A DNA stretch of 64,000 nt. It comes from Macrococcus capreoli. GTDB lineage: Bacteria > Bacillota > Bacilli > Staphylococcales > Staphylococcaceae. The stretch lies in assembly GCF_025628935.1 (NCBI RefSeq), contig NZ_JAOTIS010000006.1, positions 1 to 64,000 on the forward strand. The letters run 5' to 3'. This document shows, in pieces, positions 1 through 8,323 of the stretch; position 1 is the stretch's first letter, and each line of letters opens with the position of its first letter. The position numbers and the translations under genes are program-made. The notes under the pieces are model-generated. The model made no database searches. It saw nothing but the letters and a program-made list of their open reading frames with translations, and was not told the DNA's origin.

Positions 1-139
1 ATGAAGCAATTGCCTGTTTCGCATTACTTACTGCCTCATCAATACGCTCAAAATCACTCGCAGATACGGCTTCTCCTACACTTTCCATAATGCGATGTTC
101 TGACTGATAGTCACTTGTTCTGTAATGAATTGAACGCAT
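1..139 (-). CDS. esaD: T7SS effector EsaD/EssD homologue, N-terminus only
   Basis: Only the first 46 codons are present; the gene runs off the left edge of the window. It starts 8 nt after the esxD stop codon with a GAAGGG-type ribosome site. The visible N-terminus carries the pattern TSDYQSEHRIMESV followed by SASDFERID, which I align from memory with the N-terminus of the S. aureus secreted nuclease EsaD (EssD). Position agrees, since esaD follows esxD in that locus. EsaD is an ESX-exported DNase used against competitors, but the toxin domain cannot be seen here, so the nuclease activity is an inference. Confidence 0.6.
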   Translation of the reverse strand, partial: MRSIHYRTSDYQSEHRIMESVGEAVSASDFERIDEAVSNAKQAIAS

Positions 140-147
140 ATTATCAA

Positions 148-456
148 CTACCCTTCTATATTATTAACTAACTTAGCAAATTCATTTCCCCAATGCTGAT
201 CTGCTTCTGCAAATTCTCTTGCCGAAAATGCAACACCTTCTGAAATCAATCCAAATTTTCCATTTAAGTTATTCAAATTAGCTAATACCGCTCCATATGC
301 ACCCATACTTTTCTCGGATTTTAAACTCTGGTAGTACGGATTATTTACAACTTTTTCTAAATAATTCATACTTTCAGCGTATTTCTCGTCAATCGCTTGC
401 AACTTTGTAATAATTTGAAATAATTCTGCTGGATCAACTGTTACTTTGTTAGCCAT
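148..456 (-). CDS. esxD: ESX secreted protein EsxD-like
   Basis: A 102-residue helical protein without cysteine or membrane segment, in the esxD position between esaE and the esaD-like gene. EsxD is a small secreted T7SS protein that works with EsxB, EsxC and EsaD. I chose the ATG at 456 (MANKVTVDPAEL) because GTAGGTG lies 6 nt upstream; an in-frame GTG three codons earlier is less well placed. It overlaps the end of esaE by 8 nt, suggesting translational coupling. The C-terminal half contains a W-G pair (HWGNEF) in a WXG-like setting. The assignment rests on context, size and weak similarity. Confidence 0.65.
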   Translation of the reverse strand: MANKVTVDPAELFQIITKLQAIDEKYAESMNYLEKVVNNPYYQSLKSEKSMGAYGAVLANLNNLNGKFGLISEGVAFSAREFAEADQHWGNEFAKLVNNIEG

Positions 457-1123
457 TTGCAACACCTACTTCTTTATTAAATCCTAAACTTTCAAATAAC
501 ATAGAAATGATTAAAGAACTATGAATATTATAAGTTTGCTTTTTATCAGGATAGTACATGAATAACAATCCATACTGTTCGTATATTTGATATATACTAT
601 GTTGCTGCTTTGCATCAACACTAATTATTTCAAGTTCCATAGCATTTGTTATCGTGTTAACACCAGCGTTGTCAATAATTGCTAATGCTTCATCATCAAT
701 TGTTCTAAAAATAAAATCGTTTGATGATTCTTCTCTCATTAAAAATGGATATTGATCTAAAATTGAAGACCATACTGCCGCCCTATCAACAATCCTAATT
801 TGAAATTTATTTTCATCAAATCTACTTAATAAGAAGTACCTATTTTCGATTGATATTGACGGACTGAAATGAATATCACCGAATCTAATGTTATATGGAT
901 GTTTACAATATTCTTTTAATTGATGTGCGATTTTTATACCACTTTCAGTTAATTCAAGGCTACCTGAAAGTAATTCTTTTGATAATAATGCTATTTTAGC
1001 TTCTTCATAATTTTGAGGTGGTGCAATTTCGAAATGAATTAATGGAATATCAGAGTTGCTCAATAATTTTAATTCTTCATACGTAAAGTAATCTTCTCTA
1101 TCAAAAGTAAATTGAGTACTCAT
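449..1123 (-). CDS. esaE: EsaD chaperone EsaE/EssE (DUF5081)
   Basis: A 224-residue cytosolic protein matching, from memory, S. aureus EsaE/EssE: DYFTYEELKLL near the N-terminus, LIHFE-x-NYEEAKIAL around residues 30-45 and LLSRFDENKFQIRI in the middle. EsaE binds EsaD and the small Esx substrates and delivers them to EssC. The start follows AAAGGAGGTGAATAT. It overlaps esxB upstream and esxD downstream, so the three are almost certainly co-translated. Its presence indicates that the neighbouring truncated gene is an EsaD-type substrate. Confidence 0.85.
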   Translation of the reverse strand: MSTQFTFDREDYFTYEELKLLSNSDIPLIHFEIAPPQNYEEAKIALLSKELLSGSLELTESGIKIAHQLKEYCKHPYNIRFGDIHFSPSISIENRYFLLSRFDENKFQIRIVDRAAVWSSILDQYPFLMREESSNDFIFRTIDDEALAIIDNAGVNTITNAMELEIISVDAKQQHSIYQIYEQYGLLFMYYPDKKQTYNIHSSLIISMLFESLGFNKEVGVANG

Positions 1124-1455
1124 ATATTCACCTCCTTTAATTTAGAAGTAATACTTAAATTATCATATTCAGATAAATTATCTTTTAATGATTTTATCGC
1201 ATTAACATGTTCATCCATCGCGGGAGATATCATATTTTGAAACGTAGTTGCTGTTTTTAGAATATCAACAACCTTATTTTTAAATTCTCCCTCCCATGAC
1301 GATCCTTCTATAAAACTTGTAAGTTCATTTGCCATTTTTAATGCATCATCAAATGCTACTTTGGCTGCTTCAGCATCCCTTAAAGCTGTGTTTATTTCAT
1401 CTTCTAAAGCTTTTATCCCTTCGAATGTTGCAGTACAAACTTCCATTTCATGCAT
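1120..1455 (-). CDS. esxB: WXG100 secreted protein EsxB
   Basis: A 111-residue helical-hairpin protein with the WXG turn (SSWEGEF, near residue 53) and the C-terminal sequence YDNLSI typical of staphylococcal EsxB. EsxB is exported as a dimer through the ESX machine. The ATG at 1455 is chosen because AGGAG lies 9 nt upstream; the upstream GTG in frame has no proper spacing. It lies 11 nt after esxC and overlaps esaE, fitting the S. aureus order esxC-esxB-esaE-esxD. Confidence 0.85.
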   Translation of the reverse strand: MHEMEVCTATFEGIKALEDEINTALRDAEAAKVAFDDALKMANELTSFIEGSSWEGEFKNKVVDILKTATTFQNMISPAMDEHVNAIKSLKDNLSEYDNLSITSKLKEVNI

Positions 1456-1466
1456 GTAAATCACTC

Positions 1467-1865
1467 CTATCCAAAGATTTTATTTTGATAGTAATCTCTT
1501 CTTTCTTCAGCAGAATTAATACATGTATCGATATTTTTTTTCGCTTCAATTGATTTATCAGTAAGATCATTTAATTTTCTCATTAACATTTGTTTTTTCT
1601 CTATATAAATGATATTTGGATTTTTAGTCTTTATAGTAACCGTATCATTGCCAGCAATACTTTTTGCAGATTCCATTTTTTGAATGGCAGTTTCTATTTT
1701 TTGTTTTTCATTTTCTAATTCACTAACAAGCAGTGCATATTGAGCAGCTTTTCTTCCATACTCCATTCGTTCTGCAATTTCAGATGCAATTTCAGATGCA
1801 TGCTTTTTTATTTCTTTCGCATCTTTGTATCTAGCCTTAACAAACCTCTCAATTTCTTCAAACAT
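1467..1865 (-). CDS. esxC: ESX secreted protein EsxC
   Basis: A 132-residue charged, coiled-coil-rich protein. From memory it shares with S. aureus EsxC an IKKHASEIASEI-type N-terminus, RKAAQYALL and the block KNPNIIYIEKKQMLMRKL. EsxC is a small ESX substrate that partners EsxA and EsxB. GAGGTGATAATT precedes the ATG at 1865. It directly follows essC, the usual place of esxC in essC1-type staphylococcal loci. Confidence 0.85.
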   Translation of the reverse strand: MFEEIERFVKARYKDAKEIKKHASEIASEIAERMEYGRKAAQYALLVSELENEKQKIETAIQKMESAKSIAGNDTVTIKTKNPNIIYIEKKQMLMRKLNDLTDKSIEAKKNIDTCINSAEERRDYYQNKIFG

Positions 1866-1885
1866 AATTATCACCTCAATCTTTA

Positions 1886-4800
1886 TTATTCAAACCATCT
1901 CATTTTATGATATGTGCTGTTATGAATGTAATATGCTTCTAATTCTTTTAAATTTGGTTCTCCAGTTAAATATCCAAAATTCATAACTTGTTGATCTGTT
2001 ATTCGTATACCAAGTATCATTTGGCTAATTGATTTTTTAGCAATATCAAACTGATTATCATATGAATCAATTGCTGTTTTATGATTACCAGTTAACAGTA
2101 GTGACACACCAACTCTATGTCCTGATGTTAATATATTAGTTAATTCATTTTCAGTTAATCCTGTTTTTTGAATAAATGCTTTAAAGTCGTTGATAATATA
2201 TACAGATTTCTTAGAAGATATTTTATTAACTTTAGTATTTTCAATTTCTGTTAATAACACTTCTTTCATCGTATTAAATCCATCTGCATCATTAAAATAT
2301 AAGTTTACTTTTTCTTTATAGATTGCATATTCACCATTAAAGTCAGCAATTATAAATGAATAGTTTTGATTTAAATAATCTATTTCTCTTAATATCGAAA
2401 GTGCAATATGAGAAGTCTCATTAGGTTTTTCACTGGTTATAGCCGCATGCTGATTTAGGTTTATTGTAACTACACTAACATTATTATATTCAAGACCGAT
2501 TGGTATCTGTCCTTTAGCTAATAATTCATCAAAGCGATACACATGAGCATTTTCTTTATAATCCATTGTTTCAGGCATCATTGGTACTTTGTTTGGTAGA
2601 TTATTGTGCCAATTATTATGCATATTTGATACTTCTTCTTTTATATTTTCATTTAATGTCGCTATATTCTGATATGGCAATGGAATTTGGAAATATGTTT
2701 TATTTGTATCATTAATAATTGTACGTCCAATTATTTCAGAAGTTTCAATCTTCATTGTACCTAATACATTGCTTAGTTCTGATTTATCGAATAAATGTAA
2801 TGCTAATTTCGTTTTAATATTTGTTAAAATTTGCATTTTTAATGCATTTGCTCTTGTTGCTGTTGAAATTAAATGCATATTTAATGCGAGTCCTTCTCTC
2901 GTAATTTTTGTAAGTAAATTTTCAAACGCTTCTTGAATAGGGGTTTCTTTAATACCGTCATAATTATCAATAAAAATTAATATATTAGGTATTATGTTTT
3001 TAGAACTTTTCTCATAATCATTTATTGAAACGACTCTATGTTTGCTTAGTATCTGTTTTCTTTCGTGTAATACTTCACCTAAAATCCTTATAACTTTTGT
3101 TATTTTTTCTTGTTGATCTATAGTAAAGTAATCCGCCACATGCGGGAAATCTACCATCGGCATTAATCCATTCGTCCCAAAATCAAATAAATACATATGT
3201 ACTTGATCAGGTTGATGATGCCTTGCTAAATACGTGATGACGTTATGCAGAAACGTCGTTCTTCCATAACCCGGACTACCAATCAATGCAATATGACCCG
3301 TCTCTTGAACATGCTGAATCAGTACGCCCTGCATCTGCTCTTCCGGTACATCTTTAAACCCAAACAATATTTCTACCGGCTTACGTTCACTCGACCATAA
3401 CGCTTTAAAGTCCGTCTCCACTAAATCACTTTGATAAATCACTTCAGGCAGCGGCGGTAACCACGGCGAAGGCACTTTCTCAATCCTCATCGCTTCATGC
3501 ACTTCCTTAACTTCCTCTATCACCGCTTCCAGTTCCGTCTTCGTCTCAACAACCTTCACTTCTTCTAAACCACTCAAATCCTGTGTCACGTTCTCATACT
3601 GCCCGTAATGATTTATCTCATACAACGTCTTATCAATCGTCTTTCCACTATCATCCGGTGCATAATTCGCACCACTCCACGCCGATTGAAACAACTCATA
3701 AATCTCATTATTTCCAACCTGCAAGTACGCTCTCCCAGGCAACGTAATATCTGCAGCATCCGGCGTCTTCAATATTTCATTCGAATCCTGCTTATCCTGC
3801 ACTTTCAACGCTAATTTAAATTTCGAGTTCGACCATATTTGGTCATTCACAACCCCAGAAGGTTTCTGCGTTGCAAGAATTAAATGAATCCCAAGTGAAC
3901 GTCCAATACGTGCTGTTGACACAAGTTCTTTCATAAAGTCAGGCTGCTCTTGTTTCAGCTCAGCAAACTCATCTGAAATAAGGAATAAATGCGGCATTGG
4001 TTCTAGCTGCTTCCCGTCTTCAAGGAGCTTATGGTACTGATTTATATGATTCACTTCATTCTCATTAAACAAACGTTGTCTTTTCTTAAGTTCTGCTTTA
4101 ATACTCGTCAATGCACGCATACTACTTGCACCATCTAAGTTTGTAATCGTTCCAACTAAGTGTGGTAAATCTTTGAATAAATTTGCCATCCCCCCACCTT
4201 TATAGTCGATCAGTAAGAATGCAACTTCATGCGGATGGAAATTCACTGCTAATGATAAGATGTATGATTGTATAATCTCTGATTTACCTGAACCTGTCGT
4301 CCCTGCAACTAATCCATGTGGGCCATGTGCTTTCTCATGCAGGTTCAAATGGACGATATCGTCTTTCCCTCTCACACCTATCGGTACAGCCATCGTCTTA
4401 TACGTCTGGTTCGTTTCCCATCTTTGTTGTATGTTCAAGTCTTTCGTATATTTCGTTTTGTACAACTGCATGAAACTAATCGTTTCTGGTATCGTATTCT
4501 TCAAACTTTCAACATGATTAATATTCGCAAGCTTACGATATAAATATTCTTTATTGATCGTATCTTCCACAATCGCCGGTCGAATGGTCTGTCTTACTAA
4601 TTCTTCATTATGAATCAATAACTCGGCATGACTTTCTGTCTTCATATCAATTACTGTTACGACGTGCTCTGGTAACGTTTCATATACATCGTCAACAAAG
4701 ATTAGTGATATACCGTAAACTGTTAAATCCATATTCACGTATTCTAATATGACGTGGTCACTCAGTAACGTCATATCTGAAATCACCATGATATAATGCG

Positions 4801-6301
4801 GTAGAAATTGAATACTTTCTCTTCCTTGTTCTCTTTGCTGCTGCATTCTATCTTTAATAATGCTATAGAATGACGTCAACACTTGATCTCTCGTACGTTT
4901 ATCATGCACTAGTCCACGTGTATGAATCGCATTGATATGACAATGTTTCAACCAACGCATACTGCTCAGCGTTTCATACTCATGTGTCTTCATGCAGAAT
5001 AGAAACTGCACATCATGATAACTATGGAATGTTGCAATTTCCAGTACCATATGTTCAATATGCTTAAAGATGTAATGGCGATTCCCGATATAGCCAATCG
5101 GCCCTTCCATCAGTGAAATCGTTACTGGTACATCATCGATTGTTGCATATAAATCATGTAACTGATTCGCCTGCTCGACAAGCGGGTCAATCTCTTTCAC
5201 GAAATCATCTTTGCGATATTCTATATCAAAGCTCGAAGCGATTTCCCCAGTCCCGATTTGATAATGAAGAAAGTCATGATGTTTACGCGTCTTTTCAAAG
5301 ATTCTCACTGAATACTCTGAAATGATTTCTTTAATTTTATTCATATCCGGAAAGTGGTATTTCAATGCCATGCGTTGTGCATTCGCCAGCACATATAACT
5401 GACGTGTCTTATCAACTAAATATTGTTTATATGCTCTTTCACGTTCTATCGAATCATTTCGAAATTTATTCTTATCAGCAATATATTGCGAAATACTCAT
5501 GATGATCGTTACGATACTCATCCCAATCATCATAATGATATAAATCCCTGTCGGTCTGAACATAAAGACAATCACCGTTAATATAATCATCACGAGTGGT
5601 GGAATAATCATTCGCCATAACCCACTCGTTGAGCGTCCTGGTTTCGCAGGTACTTTTTCGATCACAACTTTATCTGTCGGTTCACGATGTATAATTCTTG
5701 GCTTTCTGCGATATGTATTCGCATCGGATAACATTTGTGATTCTGCTGCATTTAATTGTGTATTGATTGCATTCTCTGAATAAATTTCAATTTGCTGTGC
5801 TTTCATAATGAACAACGTATGATCAATATAGATTTCATCGCCATCGTGAATCGTCACGGGAGATTGCATTCGCTTATAATTCACAAATATCGGTGTATCA
5901 CTCCATAATTGATACGTATCACCAAGTTGTTCTAGTAATAATTGATGTTGAAACTGTTGTATTTGTATATCGCTCGTATTACATTGACTGATTTCGAGGA
6001 ATGGCTGATTCATTTCAAATATGTCAGCCGCTTTAAATATCGCCATATCATAATCATTGATTTGGGTCGTTGCGTCGGTGATGTGTACGTTATTGATATA
6101 AAGTGTTAATGCTTCATGGTCTTCAAGTGATGCTTCTCGTGTTACTCCCTGAGTTGCTTCAGGGAATGTATGCTCAATTTGTGCTGTTGACTTTAATTGA
6201 ACCGGTAACTGCTGATTGATCGCATAATCACCTGGTTCACTCATATTTAAACCGTATAATTGTCCGTCTTTCGTTGCTCTTATTCTGATCAATGCCATCA
6301 C
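1886..6301 (-). CDS. essC: T7SS motor ATPase EssC (essC1-type)
   Basis: About 1470 residues, close to the S. aureus length of 1479. It has N-terminal FHA-like domains (about 1-190), two membrane helices (about 230-275) and three FtsK/SpoIIIE-type ATPase domains. The first has an intact Walker A (GTTGSGKS, near 665). The second has a modified P-loop (GSPGYGRTT, near 1010) and the third (near 1290) is degenerate. EssC drives Esx substrate export and its last ATPase selects cargo. The end DSYDNQFDIAKK...RITDQQ...KMRWFE resembles the essC1 variant. The start is uncertain: an ATG and a TTG lie close behind AAGTAGGTGATG. The C-terminal third looks more AT-rich than the rest. Confidence 0.95.
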   Translation of the reverse strand: MMALIRIRATKDGQLYGLNMSEPGDYAINQQLPVQLKSTAQIEHTFPEATQGVTREASLEDHEALTLYINNVHITDATTQINDYDMAIFKAADIFEMNQPFLEISQCNTSDIQIQQFQHQLLLEQLGDTYQLWSDTPIFVNYKRMQSPVTIHDGDEIYIDHTLFIMKAQQIEIYSENAINTQLNAAESQMLSDANTYRRKPRIIHREPTDKVVIEKVPAKPGRSTSGLWRMIIPPLVMIILTVIVFMFRPTGIYIIMMIGMSIVTIIMSISQYIADKNKFRNDSIERERAYKQYLVDKTRQLYVLANAQRMALKYHFPDMNKIKEIISEYSVRIFEKTRKHHDFLHYQIGTGEIASSFDIEYRKDDFVKEIDPLVEQANQLHDLYATIDDVPVTISLMEGPIGYIGNRHYIFKHIEHMVLEIATFHSYHDVQFLFCMKTHEYETLSSMRWLKHCHINAIHTRGLVHDKRTRDQVLTSFYSIIKDRMQQQREQGRESIQFLPHYIMVISDMTLLSDHVILEYVNMDLTVYGISLIFVDDVYETLPEHVVTVIDMKTESHAELLIHNEELVRQTIRPAIVEDTINKEYLYRKLANINHVESLKNTIPETISFMQLYKTKYTKDLNIQQRWETNQTYKTMAVPIGVRGKDDIVHLNLHEKAHGPHGLVAGTTGSGKSEIIQSYILSLAVNFHPHEVAFLLIDYKGGGMANLFKDLPHLVGTITNLDGASSMRALTSIKAELKKRQRLFNENEVNHINQYHKLLEDGKQLEPMPHLFLISDEFAELKQEQPDFMKELVSTARIGRSLGIHLILATQKPSGVVNDQIWSNSKFKLALKVQDKQDSNEILKTPDAADITLPGRAYLQVGNNEIYELFQSAWSGANYAPDDSGKTIDKTLYEINHYGQYENVTQDLSGLEEVKVVETKTELEAVIEEVKEVHEAMRIEKVPSPWLPPLPEVIYQSDLVETDFKALWSSERKPVEILFGFKDVPEEQMQGVLIQHVQETGHIALIGSPGYGRTTFLHNVITYLARHHQPDQVHMYLFDFGTNGLMPMVDFPHVADYFTIDQQEKITKVIRILGEVLHERKQILSKHRVVSINDYEKSSKNIIPNILIFIDNYDGIKETPIQEAFENLLTKITREGLALNMHLISTATRANALKMQILTNIKTKLALHLFDKSELSNVLGTMKIETSEIIGRTIINDTNKTYFQIPLPYQNIATLNENIKEEVSNMHNNWHNNLPNKVPMMPETMDYKENAHVYRFDELLAKGQIPIGLEYNNVSVVTINLNQHAAITSEKPNETSHIALSILREIDYLNQNYSFIIADFNGEYAIYKEKVNLYFNDADGFNTMKEVLLTEIENTKVNKISSKKSVYIINDFKAFIQKTGLTENELTNILTSGHRVGVSLLLTGNHKTAIDSYDNQFDIAKKSISQMILGIRITDQQVMNFGYLTGEPNLKELEAYYIHNSTYHKMRWFE

Positions 6302-7678
6302 CTACTTGCTTTTTTCTTCAGACTTTTTCGTATCTTTTACTTTTGATTGTGCCGCTTCTTTATTCTTCTCAGCCTCTTCAGCTGCTTTTTCTTGATTTTC
6401 TTTTTCTTTCTTCGCTTCTTCTTCCGCTTCTTTTTCCTTTGATAGAATCGTGTCTAATTTTTCCTGGTACGGTTTCAGCTGTTCATCACGCTTCTCTCGA
6501 TTCATATCTTCAGTCTTGATATCATTGATAATATTCATCAATGCGAGCTTCTGCATATCGTTACTCCCGATCACTTCAGAAAGGTTCAATGCTGTTTCAT
6601 AATCGGTATGACTCATTTTGTACCAGTACTCTAATATATCTTTACGTGCATTGACAGATACCATATTTTTAATTTGTTGTATTTGTGAGTCTTCCAAACC
6701 TTGCTCATTCACATTTAAATAACTATCTGCATAAACAAATAGTTCATTTTTAGATAATGCGCCTGCGTCAATATCTTTATACGTATCAATGACTTTACTA
6801 TAATGATGATTCTGATAATGTTGATACCCTTCAATAATGCTTTGCTTTATCTTTTCCGTATGAAGCATCGTATAAACTAACCAGGCGCCAAGCACAATCG
6901 CTAATGCTGTACTGATTATCGTTCCATATTTAAATAGATTAAATTGCTGCTTCGGATAATATCGGTATTGTTGGTCGAAACGTGCTTTCTCTTCAAGATA
7001 ATGCGCCTTTAATACTTCACTTAATTCAGCAACGCTCGTTTGTGCATTAATTTGAGCTAAGAACGGGCTGAGTTTCGTTTCAGGTAGTACGCCTTCCTGT
7101 AACGCTTCAAATTGAATTGAAGGTTCAAATACATGCGTAATAATTGCTTTATATGCTTTAAGGAAATCTTGCTCTGTCAGTTTTGTCGGTGGAATTTTAT
7201 TTTGAATGCCGCGTTGCTTTATTTTAGGGATACCGTCTTTAGAAAAATAAAGTTGATCTGGATGTAAAATAAATGTATAACGCGTCTTTATCATTTGAAA
7301 TAACGAGGATATATTCAGTAAATAACGCATTTGTTCGATACGTTCAAACTGAGTAATATTGGAAAACGGGATATCACCTGGTTGCAGTGTATACGAAACT
7401 TCATATTGATCTGCATGAGAAATAAGCGTTGCATCCAGGAGGTGTTGGTGTGGTTTAACGAGTAAATTTAAATCTATTGCTGATGCATTAATTGCATCGC
7501 TCTTAGGAATGAACGTTGTTAATGTATCAAATTGTTCAGTTGGATGTGTATTTATTGCTTTAAATTCAGCTTTGTTATGATTTTCATTTGTTTCGGTTGA
7601 TTGTTTTTTTGGATTTCTTTGATTTGATTGTTTTTTTTGGTTTGTTTGTTTTGTCTTAAAACGTTGTTGAAATTTCAT
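6302..7678 (-). CDS. essB: T7SS membrane protein EssB
   Basis: A 458-residue bitopic membrane protein of the ESX core complex (YukC/EssB family; S. aureus EssB has 444). The N-terminal ~220 residues form the cytosolic pseudokinase-like domain. One membrane helix follows around residue 230 (TIISTALAIVLGAWLVY), then an extracellular helical domain ending in a highly charged K/E-rich tail. I choose the ATG at 7678 because AAAGGTG is 6 nt upstream; an ATG two codons earlier overlaps the ribosome site. The first ~35 residues are unusually rich in Q, N and K. Confidence 0.93.
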   Translation of the reverse strand: MKFQQRFKTKQTNQKKQSNQRNPKKQSTETNENHNKAEFKAINTHPTEQFDTLTTFIPKSDAINASAIDLNLLVKPHQHLLDATLISHADQYEVSYTLQPGDIPFSNITQFERIEQMRYLLNISSLFQMIKTRYTFILHPDQLYFSKDGIPKIKQRGIQNKIPPTKLTEQDFLKAYKAIITHVFEPSIQFEALQEGVLPETKLSPFLAQINAQTSVAELSEVLKAHYLEEKARFDQQYRYYPKQQFNLFKYGTIISTALAIVLGAWLVYTMLHTEKIKQSIIEGYQHYQNHHYSKVIDTYKDIDAGALSKNELFVYADSYLNVNEQGLEDSQIQQIKNMVSVNARKDILEYWYKMSHTDYETALNLSEVIGSNDMQKLALMNIINDIKTEDMNREKRDEQLKPYQEKLDTILSKEKEAEEEAKKEKENQEKAAEEAEKNKEAAQSKVKDTKKSEEKSK

Positions 7679-7934
7679 ATGCATCACCTTTCTCTTTCAA
7701 TAAGATGAGTAAATCACCATTGCTCACGACACTTTGTGTCACTATATCATCGGCCGTAATAATAAATGCTTTATTCACGTTCTTAAATACGGGATACTGT
7801 ACTGTTTGCTCAAGATGAAATGACGTACAGATTAAATGATATAAGTCTTTAAATGTAATGTGTTCTGGTATTGAAATATCGTACTTACGTTGAGCATGTT
7901 GAAATTGCAACGTAATATCAATATGATTTTTCAT
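7656..7934 (-). CDS. esaB: T7SS ubiquitin-like protein EsaB
   Basis: A 92-residue cytosolic protein of the YukD/EsaB ubiquitin-like family, which modulates ESX secretion. The start ATG at 7934 (MKNHIDITLQF) follows AAAGGAGTCGTT. A longer reading into the essA frame is not supported by any ribosome site. It overlaps essA by 17 nt and essB by 23 nt. The position between essA and essB is the conserved one. The final ~12 residues exceed the 80-residue S. aureus protein. Confidence 0.9.
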   Translation of the reverse strand: MKNHIDITLQFQHAQRKYDISIPEHITFKDLYHLICTSFHLEQTVQYPVFKNVNKAFIITADDIVTQSVVSNGDLLILLKEKGDAYEISTTF

Positions 7935-8322
7935 AACGACTCCTTTTCGTAATTTGATGCAATATGTATAGTGCAAAACAAATAAAAATAACAATGACAC
8001 CCCAGGTTAATACTGGGGAGTCATCTTCTGCTATGCTGTTCGTCGGTCTTGAGACGAAAGATTCCTGCTTTGTAAATAATTTAGCTTTCGATTGACGCAA
8101 ATCTTCACTTTCTTTGTCATCAAAGAGCGATGTTCTAAGCTGTTCAGTTTGTTTTGCCTGCTTTTTGTCCAGATGCTGTTGATTTGAAATCGTCTGATCA
8201 TTAAATAATTCAACACCATACTGGTTTATATTAATTTGCTGACGTTGATGTTGCGTAACACCTTGATCGATATCAAGCTGTAATGATGCATACATCATTA
8301 CAGAAAATAAAGTTGCAATCAT
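7918..8322 (-). CDS. essA: T7SS membrane protein EssA
   Basis: A 134-residue protein with an N-terminal hydrophobic segment (signal or membrane helix), a polar Q/K-rich extracellular stretch and one C-terminal membrane helix (VLTWGVIVIFICFALYIL) ending in a short basic tail. This is the EssA topology, and it sits in the conserved slot between esaA and esaB. The ATG comes directly after the esaA stop codon, so translation is probably coupled. It is slightly shorter than S. aureus EssA (152 residues). Confidence 0.88.
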   Translation of the reverse strand: MIATLFSVMMYASLQLDIDQGVTQHQRQQININQYGVELFNDQTISNQQHLDKKQAKQTEQLRTSLFDDKESEDLRQSKAKLFTKQESFVSRPTNSIAEDDSPVLTWGVIVIFICFALYILHQITKRSRYEKSY

Positions 8323-8323
8323 T

